DNA of 64,000 nt from Tanytarsus gracilentus (Eukaryota; Arthropoda; Insecta; Diptera; Chironomidae). The stretch lies in NCBI GenBank assembly GCA_038502055.1, contig JAXRKN010000039.1, positions 4,402,001-4,466,000 on the forward strand, read 5' to 3'. The position numbers were made by a program, and so were the translations under genes. Of this stretch, positions 1 to 13,600 are shown in pieces. The notes under the pieces are model-generated. The model saw only the letters and a list, made by a program, of their open reading frames with translations. It did no database searches and was not told the origin of the DNA. The first letter of the stretch is position 1. The number at the start of each line of letters is the position of its first letter.

Positions 1-664
1 CGGAAGAGCTTGAAGCATGGGCGTGTCAAAGAGACCCGGAGCGATTGTACAAATGCGAATTCCCTGAACTGATAAATCACGTGCAATCGGTAAAGTCATA
101 CCAGCGACGCCAGCTTTTGATGCCGCATAAGCAGCTTGACCAATTTGACCATCGTACGCGGCGACGGATGCCGTATTGATGATTACACCTCGTTGTCCAT
201 CTTTATTTGGCTCATTAGCACCTATTAGTCCAGCCGATAATCGAATTACATTAAAAGTTCCAATCAAATTGACGGTAATGACTTTTGCGAATGGTTCCAA
301 GTTGTGCGGAGTATTCTTGTTAAAATTATAGGTCTTGATCGCGACTCCAATTCCAGCACAGTTGATGGCCAAATCCAATTTACCGAATTTACTTTTGGCT
401 ACATTCAGTGCCTCTGTTACGTCTTTTTCGGAAGTGACATCGACTGGAACGTAAACCACGTTATCGCCAAGACTTTCCGCAATCTTATCTCCTTGCGATC
501 CTTGCAAATCTCCAATTACAACCCTTGAACCGGCACGAGCCAATCGCTCAACTGTCGCCTTTCCGAGTCCACTGGCACCGCCAGTCACAAATGCAACGCA
601 ATTCTAAACATATTTAATGTTTTTTATTTATTTACAAACATAAAAAGTAATTTACCTTAAACAT
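1..664 (-). CDS. scu: 3-hydroxyacyl-CoA dehydrogenase type-2 (scully / HSD17B10), 3' end cut by window
   Basis: Classical short-chain dehydrogenase, by family a mitochondrial NAD-dependent enzyme of isoleucine/fatty acid breakdown that is also the SDR subunit of mitochondrial RNase P. Exon 1 (664-656) codes only MFK; a 51-bp intron follows and exon 2 starts at 603 and runs off the window. The Rossmann motif TGGASGLG is at residues 10-17, the NCAG motif follows, and the catalytic Ser and YxxxK lie in NTASVAAYDGQIGQAAYAAS and the Lys just after. The start was chosen because MFKNCVAFVTGG aligns with the usual SDR start. About the last 50 residues are missing. It is divergent from Uck, with 195 bp between start codons. 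Fly HSD10 is the closest family I recall; another mitochondrial SDR is unlikely. Confidence 0.93.
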
Positions 665-859
665 TTTTATTTTAATAAAATTATAATTATTTTAATCGTG
701 CGGTGTCGAGAGATAACAAAAAAGTAAGTCGAGGTGGAAGTAACTCAGTAATAAAATAATATTTTACTTTAATCCGCACAAATTTTTTCTTTCTTGTGTC
801 TGTTTTGAAGTTGAAAAATATTATCGAGAAAAAGATTTTTAAAATTCAACATTTTACAG

Positions 860-2780
860 ATGGAGTCTGAAATTAAAAAGCCTTTCTTGATAGGTACGAG
901 ATATTAGTGAATTGAAATAATATCAAGTTTGGAGATTTAAACGCAAAACAATTGAAATATTGATTTAATAAAAATTTTGGTTATCAAGAGTCTGAAGCTA
1001 TTATACAACAATAATTCTCATGTTACAGGCGTCGCTGGAGGTACGGCATCGGGCAAGAGTACAGTTTGTAAGCGAATTATCGAAAAATTGGGTCAAGCTG
1101 ATATCAATGAAAGACAAAGACAGGTAAGAAGAAGAAGAACTTAAAAGGGTTCACTGATCTTCAAACTTTAATATTTTAGGTTGTTTCAATAAGTCAAGAC
1201 AGCTTCTATCGCGAGCTTACCGATGAGGAAAAATTAAGAGCTCAGAAAGGAAAATTTAATTTTGACCATCCCGATGCTTTCGATGAGAAGCTCATGCTTT
1301 CAGTTTGCATGGACCTGCTCGACGGGAAAAAAGTCGAAATAATGAATTATGATTATCGCTCAAATTCCGTCAACAAAAATGACTTAATCACGATCTACCC
1401 CGCTGATGTGGTGCTCTTCGAGGGAATCCTAGTCTTTTACTTCCCAGCAATTCGCGATCTCTTCCACATGAAACTTTTTGTCGATACAGATTCAGATACG
1501 CGTTTAGGTAAATAGTTGGTCAAATTAACTAGTAAAATATTTAAATTAAATTTTACAATTAGCTCGACGGGTTCCGCGTGATATAAAAGAAAGAGGCAGA
1601 GACTTGGACCAAGTGTTAAATCAGGTGAGTTAGTTAGTTTGAATTTGATTTCTCACAAGAATAACTTTAAAAATAAATGAGTAGTACATGATGTTCGTCA
1701 AGCCGGCCTTTGAAGAATTTTGTTCACCCACAAAGAAGTATGCTGATGTGAGTTCGCAAAAAATTTTCGATATACTGCGCAGTAGCTAAAGATAACTTTA
1801 CTTTCTATTTTGAATAGGTAATAATTCCACGTGGCGCTGACAACACGGGTGAGTTCTCATTTAACTTAAAACGCCTCGCGAAAATTTATCTTCTCAATAA
1901 TTTCAAAATAATTAAATGATGAAAAGAAAAGGCTCATTCCCGCGAATACTTTTAAGTGTTGCAAAACATTTTTCATCGAACAGTGTAAAACCGATGTATC
2001 TTCATTTTTTCAGTCGCCATAAACCTAATTGGAAATCACATAAATGAACTTTTACATCCATCAACGCAAAATGGAAACTCAAATGGCACAACAAACGGAC
2101 ATGAGAACGGATCGATTTACATTTAAAAATTATCACTGATGAATCGTCACACTTCAAACATACAGACACATGAATTCCAATAAGAAAAAAGTGTTAACTA
2201 TCGTCTTATTGCATTCCCTCAAAAAAAAATATTACGCTAATTGAAAAAATTGGAATGACATTCCTCGAAATTGTATACACACGTGCGAATTATCCGTCTT
2301 GTTGGATTAATTCATTAATTACCTCCCGAAAGTTTTTTTAAAACAACAATTTTTTACGTACAGATTTGCAATTTTTGCATTTAGATTTTTTTTTGAAAAT
2401 TGTATCGATTTTTACACGAGAAGAGCCTTTTATCATCACACAAGAAATTTAGAATTTCAAAAAAAGTTATTGAGAAGAAAAATATATAAATGGCATTTGA
2501 TAAAAAAAAATATTAACTAATGTGGAAATCTTTCAAAAGTTAAAAATTTAAAGTTCTTTAACTCTTGAATGATTTTCACAAATTTCATTTCATTTTAATA
2601 AACAGTTTTCTCTCCCAAGTCGCAATAAATTTGGTCGTACAGCATTTGCGTGATTTTCTCAGTGATCGCAAGTCTCCCGAAGCCCTCTCACTGGCAGCGA
2701 TGAACGGAAATGCTGGTAACGCAAACGGAGGTAAGCGAATACATTTTATCAGCGGTGACTCAAATTTAAGACCTCACTAA
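860..2780 (+). CDS. Uck: Uridine-cytidine kinase, spliced, two alternative last exons
   Basis: Pyrimidine salvage kinase that phosphorylates uridine and cytidine with ATP. Exons: 860-893, 1029-1123, 1180-1507, 1563-1624, 1685-1747, 1818-1848, then either 2014-2126 or 2620-2780. The phases of all joins agree. The P-loop GGTASGKST is at residues 15-23; SISQDSFYREL, DFDHPDAFD-type and RRVPRDIKERGRDLDQVLNQ blocks follow, then FVKPAFEEF and IIPRGADN, all typical of UCK. The distal last exon gives 257 aa and a C-terminus ending RPH, as I recall for vertebrate UCK2; the proximal one gives 241 aa. The start at 860 is the first ATG in frame upstream of the P-loop. Identity is secure; the choice between last exons is discussed in the findings. 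Confidence 0.93.
2014..2126 (+). other. Uck: Proximal alternative terminal exon of Uck
   Basis: The acceptor cag at 2011-2013 joins in phase to the exon ending at 1848. The exon codes VAINLIGNHINELL followed by a Ser/Asn/Thr/Gly-rich tail that ends SIYI and stop. Its first five residues equal those of the distal exon at 2620-2780 (VAINL), so the two exons are interchangeable ends of the same protein. The low-complexity tail is unlike the conserved distal end. Confidence 0.7.
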
Positions 2781-4625
2781 ACACTCAAAAAATATATCAA
2801 TAACCTATATTGTTGATTGACGCTACATCATCATTGCGATTCATCCTTCCTCCCTGCAAAAAAAACGTTTTTTTGAAATTAACACCGAAGCCACGCACTT
2901 GGAGACTAGAAATTAGCTCTGACGACTATAAGTAAAATTAATAAGTTTAATGTTAAACTTAGATTAGTCGCTAAATTATATATAAATTTAAGAAGAAATT
3001 GTGACATTCTTAACTCACGATGCTGCATAAACATCACATTTTGTTTTCGCTTTAATTAACTTTTAATATTGCCTGTAAAATCCTGACAGTTGTTGTAAGT
3101 AGACTAAAACAATGATTATTTAAAGTTGTAATCATATCACATTTTGTTCGAAGAAAAACAATAATTAAAATTCCATAGAGCCTCATCATAAACACACAAA
3201 CGCTGCATGCCATAAAATATTAATCATCACTCTTCTTTTTTTTATGAAAAATATTTTAATAATTTTTTTAACAATTTTTTTGTTTCCTTAAACGCATCTA
3301 GTCAATATTTTTATATGCTTGCATTAATAACAGAAACAAGCAAATGATCAGCAATACAAAAACGAAAAACCTTAATTGCACACAAATTTACCAAAAAAAT
3401 AATAACTAAAATTAATTTGTCGTACTTTGAGAACTGAAAATATTTTTTATTTTGACATATTTTTTAGCAACCATAAAATCGAGTTTATTTACTCGAAAAA
3501 CAATTAATTTTCACTTAACACCCAAAAGTTAAATCGTTTAGCACTCTAAAGAATTTCACTTCTCAAAGTAAGGCGCACTTAATCGTTAATTAGCATGTAA
3601 GTCTGTAACTCTCCGTACTCTTTTTTTTTTAATTTTAAAATAAACATAAATGTGTGGAATGACATTTTTAAATGTTTAAATATTTGCATCCCTCACTTGG
3701 GTGATTTTGACATTATTTTATTTTTAATTTTACGTTAAATTCTTTTCTCACTTTTCTCGCTATTGATTGAATTTTCATCGCCTCAAAAAAAGATGATGTT
3801 TTTCTTCATGCAGCATTAAGAAGACTCTCAACTTCTGTTATCAATCGAAAGCTGTTTAGCATAATTTATGATAGACATATTTAAAGGATTTTATGAGAGA
3901 CAGAGGCAAGGAATGAAAACTTTAATTTTTAAAATTTATATCTGAAACATTTAGTACAAAAAATTGTTAAATTTTCGTTGCACAAATTTTCTTTTTGATT
4001 CTATAAAAGTTTTCATCCCTTGATCAAATTTAAGGCAAGATAGTTCTTGTAAAAGTTCGAAGAGATGTTACCGAATTTATAATTTATTAAAGCATCGAGA
4101 AAAAAAAATCATTTGAGAAATAAAAACACATTTCGATGTAAAAAAAATTACTTTTTGAAAATTTTGATGTAAAATTTAATTTTACATAAAAAATAAGAAG
4201 AAAATAATTTTATTTTTTTGGGATACTTTTAAGTTTTACTTTATTTTATCCTTTGAAATTTTTGAGATAATTAAATTTTGGAAAAAAATAAATATTTTTA
4301 GACAATTTTATGACATAACCTTAGAATTTTGTGCATATCTCATCATATTTTTTTTGTTGATCTCCATGTTTTCCAATTTTAGGTTTTTTTTGATGAATCA
4401 ATTAGATTTAGAGAAATGACAAAGAAGCAAAAAAGAACCTAAAATTTTAGAGGTTGTTTAAAAACTAAATTAAATTTTGAGAAGAAAATAAAAATGGGTG
4501 TAATTTTATGAAATGATAATTTAAAAAATGTTTGTTAATTAAAGAGAGATAAAATAATTAATTAAAGCCAGATGGAATTTATTTTCTTATCATAAACTCC
4601 CCGAAATAAAAATTGCATTTTTGTT
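2781..4625. other. AT-rich gap between Uck and crumbs, probably Uck 3' UTR and crumbs 5' region
   Basis: No ORF, RNA gene or repeat family that I can support. The 5' part presumably holds the Uck 3' UTR; a possible poly(A) signal AATAAA occurs near 3640-3650. The 3' part must contain the crumbs promoter and any noncoding exon, but no TATA/Inr pair is convincing. Confidence 0.5.
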
Positions 4626-7600
4626 ATGGCTCATTTCAGTGGTCATAGTGAGAGATTTTCCCGCTCTCCAGTTGGAATCGTGATAGTCGGTGAGTGAGAG
4701 AGAGAATCATGTGTATACTTCCACAGGTAAATGTATTGCTATGTTTTTCTTCGTTTCTTTCATTCACATTAACTTTACACTTGTTCACGTATTGGTTTCA
4801 CTTTGGTTCGCTCAACAGAAAAAAAATTTCCACCTCTCAGTTGAGCGTTGGACTTTAAAGCGTACAGAGCGGTTGATGTCGAAAAAGTTTTGTATGCGCA
4901 AAACTTAAAAAAATTTAATTTTTCCACTTTTGAGTTGTTTTAAGTGAATTTTTATTTGTAATTTCAATGAATGTCGGTCGGATTTAGCGATAATAGACAT
5001 GAAATTTGATTTTGCGTTAAGTTTAGTGTCGGGTAGGTGTCTAAAGAATAAAAAGAATGTGATCATGAATCATCGACTTCCACTTCTTAAAGTTCACGTG
5101 TGCTTTCGTGGGCAATTTCACAGAATTGAATTTTTAATAAAATGATTTAAAAAATATTAAAAAAGCTAAAAGCGTCTTTAAAAAAGTGAACAATTTCACA
5201 AAGAATGTGATGTCAGTTAAAAAGTTCTCATAGTATGTGCTGTGTGTGAGAGAAACCAATACACCTGAGCTAACCTCTTATGTGCCTTCCGTATTACCTG
5301 ATCTTCACTTTAAAAAAATATTATATACGAAATAATTGAATGAATTAAATTTCATATTTTACTCGAGAGTAAAAAAAATGTTGCAATCAAAATAAAATCT
5401 GGCAACGTGCACTCGAAAAATGTTTTACGACAATGGACATATTGGAAGTTTTTTTTAACATAATGATTTTTCGCAAAGAACCAGAAAAGAGAGACAATAC
5501 ATATACTCGCGAAAAAAAACGTTGCCATCTGGACAAATGATGTGGAATAATGTGTGCGATCGATCGCTATATTCTCTCATTCTGATGCTTTCGCTATTTT
5601 CCTCTGACCATCTCGATAGCACACGCTACAGCGAGGTGGAATACAATAAAAGGGAATATCGAGAATGAATTTTAAAGTGTTGACTTGAAAAAGAGATTTT
5701 GAGGAAAATTTTAACGACTTTTTTAAATTTGAAAATTAAAATTTTCTAATTTTCTATTAAAAAAAATCTCGCGACTTCTTTTCACGCCGATCAAACGAGA
5801 CGATTGAGTTGAGTAAGAGCTCGAGATGTGAAACGTGTAAGATGGAATTTCTCGAAATTCTTTTGTCCAATTCCCTTCTTTTCTCTTCCCTTCTTTCTCC
5901 TTTTTTTTCGCTTCTTACGCTTTCATATATGAACACACATATTAGAGAAGAACGACTGTTGTGCCCCAGAATCAAGTTCTTCCTCCTTCGTAATACAAAG
6001 TATGTGTGTTTGTAAATTATACATGAAAAAAATTTGTGCGTGATTTTATGACGAAAATGTGTTTATACACAGCTCAGAGCGACAAATGAAGAGAGAATGA
6101 ATGGTTAGCTTTTCTTATAGGGTCTACCTGACCTTTCCCTTTACCTGCGTCGCTCGCTCGCTCTCTCTTCCTCCATCCACCCTTCGCTTCTCACTCATCC
6201 ATGAACGATTTCCTAAATTCTCTCCGTACTGAGTAAATAAATTACCTTCCTTTACACAACCGACATACAAAATTCATCTTCTCCTCGGCAGGCACTGTCT
6301 GGGGAGTCTAAATGTGATTTTTATGATTTTATAACATCAAAAATGCACCGAAGCTAGAATCGAGGAGTTTTTTTCGAGTTAATTTGCATAAAATTCACTT
6401 TTTTTGGGTAGGTCAAGGAGACAAAAGACACCCAAAAAATTTACTTTGTGCATTCAATAAATGAGTCGTGAGAAAAAAATGCTGCCATTATCAGAATCGT
6501 GAAACAATACAAAAAAATATTTAATGACGACATGAGCAATTAAGTTAAATTGTAATTTTCAAGGGTGAAAAATTTAGAATTTTTTAATTCAAAAGCTTTT
6601 TGAAAATTTAACTAAAATTTATGATTCACTGCACTGCAGACAAATAAAATTTACGAAGCCACAAAAATGCTTTTTTTGGGTTACAATGTCAACGTGTGTC
6701 ATTATTAACATTGAAAAATGTTATTTGCTGATGAAGAGCAAATACAGGAAGAGAATTTTTAAATGTGTCGCAAAAAGTATTTTCTGTCGGTTTATTTTGT
6801 CACAAAGTCGAAGGTTTTATCGATTTTTTCCAAGAACTAATGTGCTAATCTTATGCAAATGTTAAAAGAAAATATAACGAGGTTTTTATTATGGTAATTT
6901 TCTAGTTCACAATTTTCATGAAGAACTGAAACAAAAATGTGGATGAAGTGACTTTATTTGTTTAGAAAAATAATACAAACAACTGAGAATCAAATTCCAG
7001 CACGGAGAGTGATAAAAATTATTCAAGCAAATTCTGTCAAAATGGTTTAAACAAACATATTTCGGCGTACAATGTTAATGACTTCGTTAGCTATTACACA
7101 ATTTAAGAAAATTTTACATAGTTGAGTGGTTTTGATGCGAGTCGACGTCCCAAAGCCAATTTTTCTCATTAATTTTAATGATAAATTATTCTTACATTTA
7201 AAAATTTGCTCATAAAATCAAATTTTGTAGTAAAAAATTTAAAGTTCATAAAGTAAATTAAGCACGTTTTAAATAATTTATTAAAAAAAATCACTCGTTT
7301 AACCAATAAAGTCACGGTCTCACCGCAAAGACAGTAGCTTAATTTTCCACACGATCGTCAATCAGTGAAGCAGCAAAAATTGTAAAATCTTAATTGCCGT
7401 CAACAATTGGGCTTAAGTAAACTCGACAGAATTGCTCAATAATCGTAAAGAAGAAAAAAAATCTCTCGCGTACTTAAAAAGAAATCGCCACAAAATCTCC
7501 CAATAATGATGCCGTTAAGCCTTTCAATAGGCAGTCTCTGGCGCAGCTTGATCACTCCCAGAAGTGAGGAGAAACAAAATTCATCGATTGTGAATATTTA

Positions 7601-10600
7601 ACCGATTGACATATTTTTTTCTTCTTTTCGGGAACTTCACACTACTTTTCACTTCTTTCTTCAATAGAGCGACGAAAAAAAATAATTTGAGGGTTGTGGC
7701 ACTCTGGTTTGAGGAAATATTTATTCACTTTCAATATTAATTTCGAGTTCTCTGTTAAGAAACTTTTTCTCTCGATTTCTTTCCCATCATCGAGCTCAAC
7801 TATCGTGGCATTATAGATTATACGGAGATTTTATGTATGTTAGTGTGGAAAAATTAGGTTGTTGATCTCTCTATGCACGACGCTGTTATAAAAAGAATAA
7901 TCACCGTCACCATATGAAAAATGCTGCATTGAAGCAATTTCATAGCTGTTGATTTTGCAGATTAACTGCCGCAATTCTTTCACCCGCCGCTTGCTTTAAT
8001 AATAATTATTTATATTTGGCGCATGACGAATAAATTTTTATCAAAAACCGAATGAACTTGTTATCAGAAATAAATGAGTGATAAGAGATTATTGCAACTG
8101 AGTATATAAAAGGTGAATACGTGGGAATGTTTGTTCAATTGTCTACTCGAAAAAAATAATTAATGGCTCCAAAAAAAGTTTTTATGATAAGACAAAATAA
8201 GCTTGAACTCATCGCAGCTAATTAAACGTCCAAAAATAATTGAATTTCCGTCAGACAATTTCAAAAATAATTTCTACATCGCCTCAAGTCCTTGAAACTC
8301 GACTTCATTTCTCAATTTAAAACCACATTCGTAATGCTTCTTTTTGCTCATTATAAACTTGCAGCTAAAGAAAAGCATGGATGACGATATTGCTTAATGT
8401 TTAGCAAATTGAAATCACGCTTTAATGCATTCATTTTCAATTCGATTGATTCTGCATGTGATTTTTTCTTTATCTCCTTTTGTTAGCCAGACGAGGAAGA
8501 ATCAAGAAGAATTTTAAAATTAAGTTTTCGTGCACTTTTTTCGCGAAATAAAATCATATAGCGAAACTAAATTTTCGCTAAAAATTGTGAATTTATTTTT
8601 TGGGAAGTTAGTAAACTTTTTTTTTTTCAAAGAATGAAAATTTATTAAATTTTTTTTGCCATTTACTTGAGAGTCAATTTTAATCTGGTATAAAATTAAA
8701 TTGCGCACAAATCGTGAGACCAGGAAGAGACGGCAAAGAAATGAAATGAAATTCTCATCTCATTTTTGCTGACTGACTTTTGTTAAACTCATAGAAGCGT
8801 GACGAAGACGAGTTTTTGTTGTAGCACTCGACGACCCAGGTCATTTTGCTGTGTGTGTATTAAAGTCTTGCGAGTGTTGAGAAATGCTTTGCTAATTAAT
8901 TATGGAAATATTTCGACGCGATAGTGATGGACTAACAATGGAAGCTATTTTTATAAATTAAAAATGTTCGTTTAATAGCTTAGAAATTTTTCTCACGATT
9001 GACACAAAGTTGATAGCTGAAAATTTAAATATTTTTTACAATCTCTTTTTAATAATTGCGGAATAATTTGCTTTGTAAGAATATTATTTTTCAAAAGTAT
9101 CATTTTTCACTTCTATATTTCACATCCAGGAAATACCCAGCGAGCCCTTACAAATGATGAAAATTATTAAATTTCTCGCTTTGTCAACGCTAAATGTAAT
9201 TATTAGGTAAGACTCTCTACCGTTTCTACTGTTTCAAGAACAATATCTTAGCGGTGAACTGCCGTGTGTAGGAAGTGGAAAAAAGCAATTTCAGATAGAG
9301 TGAAAAATATTTCATGGAATTTTTTTAACTTAATAAACTTTATTTCGCAATTATAAAAATTCTTTCTGCAATAATTTAATTTATTGATGGTTGTTTGACT
9401 GCTTTAAAAGTGTGAGGTCAAAAACCTCTTGCATCACTATCACTCTATTGTGTTTCGTTCACGAACAACATTCCACGGCGCGTATTTTGATGTTGGGATA
9501 AAAACATCGCCATAGTAAAAGAAGCTGCTGAGAAAAATATCATGAATATTTTATAGAAAGTTCATAAAATTCGACTTACGATTTTCTGCTCTCCAAATAG
9601 CCCATCCTAAAGTCATTCGGTACGTTGGTAGCCAAACGTTTAGAAGAACAGTTATGATAGTTATCGGGAAGGAATTCATTGGTGAAGGCTGAATTGTACA
9701 TGTACGGACACAGTCCATGAGAACGACATGGTTTTTTTCCCGTCGAGCCAACCTGCTTCGAACCACACTTTCCCATTCGGAAATTGATGTGGCAATTGTA
9801 GAGTCTGGTTCCTTTATCAGTGCTTGTGTTAATGCAATAAACGTGCTTGGCCGCAAATTTGGGATCTACAGGACGGCCACCGCCATCAAATCCAGGACCT
9901 GCTGGATCGCACGCGTCAATTCTATCGATTAGCTGATAGCCAACTTCGGCACCAGCTTGAAATACAAGTCTCGAGCCAAAACTAAATCCAAACATAAAGA
10001 CATTATCAAACTTTTCTGTCGCCTGAAGAATTTTCCTAATTAAAGTTTTTGAAATGCCTGAGAAGTGACTGACAAGTCCAAAATAATTTGGATTCTTTGA
10101 ATATCTCGAGTAGTCCATAAAAATTACGCATCCACCTCGATGATATGTTAAGTTTCGGACCATGACATTAACCCACTCGGTTTCGATACTCTCCTGCCAT
10201 CCGTGAACAATAAATGCAAAAAGTCCATCGCGATCACAGTTGAGAGGTTCCTCGAAAGTTGAAACAAATGAATCGTCTGATCTGCGAAAATTAAAAAGAT
10301 GAAATTGGTTGAATTATTTTTATCTCACTTACTGATTAGTGAAAACAGTAAAAATTATGTTCTTCTCATATGGCGACGCATCTATCTCAAATACTGCAAT
10401 TAATATGCAAAGTTTCAATAGAAAACGTGTCGTCATTTCGCAAGACGCGAAAAAATATCCAAACGCACGCTTGGAAAGACAAAAACTGTTATACTGTGTA
10501 AGCACGAAAGCAGGCAGCATTTATTTATCTTTTATCGCTCATTCGGGAGCTCGCTGGTGACCCACAAAAAAATGTCTTTAAATTATTCTTTTCTGAAAAA

Positions 10601-13600
10601 AATCATTGCGATATGAAAAATGTGACAGTAAACTTTCACTTCATCTGATGTCATCTAAGATGGCTGTGAAATTTAATTTTTTTAGTTGTTGAATTTTAAA
10701 ATTTTAACGATTTTTATTAAAAAAAATAAAATTTACATAATTTTCGAATTAAGCCCTTTTCGCACCTGAGACTAACCTCGTTAAAAATAATATTAATATT
10801 ACATTAAACATCTGCAATTTATTTCTTTAACCTTAATCTAAAGAATTATTGCATTTCCACGGTCAACATTCCACGGCGGATATCTGGATGTTGGAATGAA
10901 TACATCACCAAAGTACCGTGAACTGAAAAAATATAAATATATTTTAATTATGTTTAAAAATTATTTAAACTTACGAAACTCTGTTCTCCATATATCCCAT
11001 CTTAAAATCGGATGGCACTTCAGTCGCAGGTCGTCTTGAAGAACAGTTATAGAAGTTGAGAGGAAAAAAGTTATTGGCAAAAGCAGAGTTGTAGTAATGC
11101 GGCTAGAAAATAAAATCTCACTCAAATTTATTTCAATTACATTCAAACAGAACTAACACAGAGTCCATGTGATGCCATTGGCTTTCTTCCTGAGCCTAAC
11201 TGCCTTCTTCCACAAACACCCATTCGAAAGTTTATGTGGCAATTGTAAATTATGGTTCCAGCATTGCCGCTCGTGTTAATGCAATTAACTCTTTTTGCTG
11301 CTAACTTTGGATCAACTGTTGTTATAACCTCATCAAATCCCGGACCGGCCGGATCACAAGCGTCAATTCTTTCGATTCTCTGTCTGCCCAATCTCGCACC
11401 AGCTTCAAATGCAATCCTCGAACCAAAACTAAAACCGAATATAAAAACTTTCTCATAAAAGCTCGTTGTCTGCTGAATTTTCTTCACTAAAACTCTCGTA
11501 AGAGGTAAAAAATTCACTGTCAGTGACACATAAGGCTGTTTTGAGAATCTCGAGTAATCCATCGCAATCACGCAGCCACCGCGATAAAATGTCAGATTGC
11601 TTATTAAATCCCGAACCCATTCCGTCTTTGCGCTCTCCTCCCATCCATGAATCACAAATGCAAACAATCCATTACGATCGCAGCGGAGCGGCTCATCGAA
11701 TGTCGAGACGAATGACTCACCGGTTCTGTACGAGGTACATATTGAGTGACTTAAATGCATGAATACGAAATGCGAAAAAAATTATTTTTTATGCTCACTG
11801 GTTATTAAACACTTGAAATATCACCGCACGATCGTGTATCGTCGCATTTATTTTAATTAATGCGATTAATAAGTAAAATTGAATTTGAAATTTCCTCAAA
11901 TGCTTCGTCATTTTATGAGATGAGGAGAGAAACTGAATAGAAATGACAAGAATTGACTTTTATCTCGCTTTTTTGTCATGACCCATTTTTTCTCGCTAGA
12001 TTATTCCATGTGCGGGCATTTAAAATTTTAAAATTTCCTGGATTTTTAAATTTATTGGAAATTTATTTTTTCAAATAATAAAATTTAAATTTCATTAATT
12101 TATGAAAAACCTAAAAATAAAATTCTGAACATTAAATAAATTACGAAACATTTTGTTGTGTTATCATGTGACAAGATAATTATGTTAAATGAAGTTAAAT
12201 TGAGCAGAAAAAAATCATCATAAAAAATTGGCCCACGAAAGTTTTGTGAAAACGTTTAAAATTAAGAGTGGAAGTGATGACTTAAAAAAATATAAAAGAA
12301 AAAGTGCTGAAAGGAAAATTTGTGAAATAAAAAGTTACAAGGGTTGGACACTTGGAAGTGAAGCGAAAATAAATTTATAAAAGTGTCTAACCCTATGTCA
12401 CAAAATTAAAATCAGTGACCTCATATGTGCTTCAATTTTTCCTTCTCTTTTAGCAGTGAATTTCTGTATAATTTTCTCGCTGATATCTGCACAATCATCA
12501 TCAGCGTTGAGTGTTGAGCCTCGCGAGGCATATTTCAATGGATCTGCATACCTTCGACTCAAAACGCCCATGTCATTATGGGGACATTCGGCTATAAGTT
12601 TTCGTACATGTAGAGGTGAGTAAAATTTATGCTGTCAAAAATTGGTTTATGCTCTGGTTTCTTGTGATTAAAATTTATTTAAATTAAATAAAATAGTGTC
12701 CACACCTTGTGAAATAAATTTACACCATGAACATTTGATCGTCTGCATTGATGTCATTTTCACTGAACACGTATGGGAAGTGCTTTGACGTTGGCGATGG
12801 AAAATCGCCAATAATTGATGGACTAAAAGAGAAATTGAGAGAAAAAAGTAATTATTGAAGGTTACCAATGCATAACGCGCCAATGCACCGTTATCATCAA
12901 ACTCACTTCTTCCTGTCCTCATTGTAACCCATTTTAAAGCTTTCGGGTATGTTTTGAGCGGCTCGTAAAAACTGGCAGTGATGATAATTATTGACTGTAA
13001 AATTATTTTCGAAGGCCGATATATAAATATATGGACAGAGACTGTGACTATTAATCGGTTGGTAGCCGCAATTTCCAAAAATATCGCAATAAACTTCTTG
13101 CAAGCCCTCTCCGCCGGGTTGTGCTTTTCCACAATATCCCATCAGCCAATCTTGATGACATTCTCGGATCTGAGTGCCAGCTAAACTCGTATGAATGCAC
13201 TGAACATTCTTAGCTGCTTCTTTAGGGTCATTCTTATTGATAAAATCAAACCCTGGTCCGGCCATGTCGCAAGCTAAAATAAAGTAATTTAATTTTCTCG
13301 CACAAATCGCCCAAAGCAATGAAAGTACTATCAACCGATGAAATTTCACTCTTTCCAAATTGAATTCCTGACTCGATGACAAGACGTCCCCCATAACTGA
13401 AACCTTCAACATGAATTGAGGAAATTATTGCGGAATAATTTTAAAAAACTAACCAAACATGTAAATTTTATCGCCCGTCACTCCGTCCTCCCTCAACTGA
13501 TTTAATTTCTTAACCATTACCCTCGTAATATTCTCGAATCTCGAGACGAGTCTAAAATAGTCAATGTCGTCAGAGTAGTGAGAATAGTTCATGAAGATTA

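Larger units (their letters stand above)
4690..12456 (+). other. crb: Crumbs intron 1 (7.8 kb), host of two antisense lipase genes
   Basis: The donor gtgagtg at 4690 and the acceptor tag/cag at 12451-12456 bound it. Between 4690 and 9439 I see no gene on either strand, only AT-rich DNA with pyrimidine runs (for example near 6140-6200) and a TATA-like tatataaaag at 8103-8112 without a supportable gene behind it. Lipase genes occupy 9440-10436 and 10838-11911 on the opposite strand. Confidence 0.75.

Noticed and set aside
5757..6015. Overlapping ORFs on both strands near 5.8-6.0 kb
   Set aside because: Composition is driven by CT/GA-rich runs; no conserved features and no splice partners in phase with crumbs.
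8103..8225. TATA-like element followed by a 20-codon ORF starting MAPKKVFMIRQ
   Set aside because: No splice donor, no homology and very short; a TATA-like string in AT-rich intron DNA is not evidence for a gene.
9150..9206. Plus-strand mini-exon coding MMKIIKFLALSTLNVIIR and ending at a GTAAGA donor, as alternative crumbs signal exon
   Set aside because: It ends in phase 2, while crumbs exon 2 needs a phase-1 partner; the joined frame meets a stop. The exon at 4626-4689 fits in phase and sequence.
9551..9932. Open frames on both strands over lipase A (and similar shadows over lipases B and C and crumbs EGF exons)
   Set aside because: They are out-of-frame shadows of conserved coding exons.
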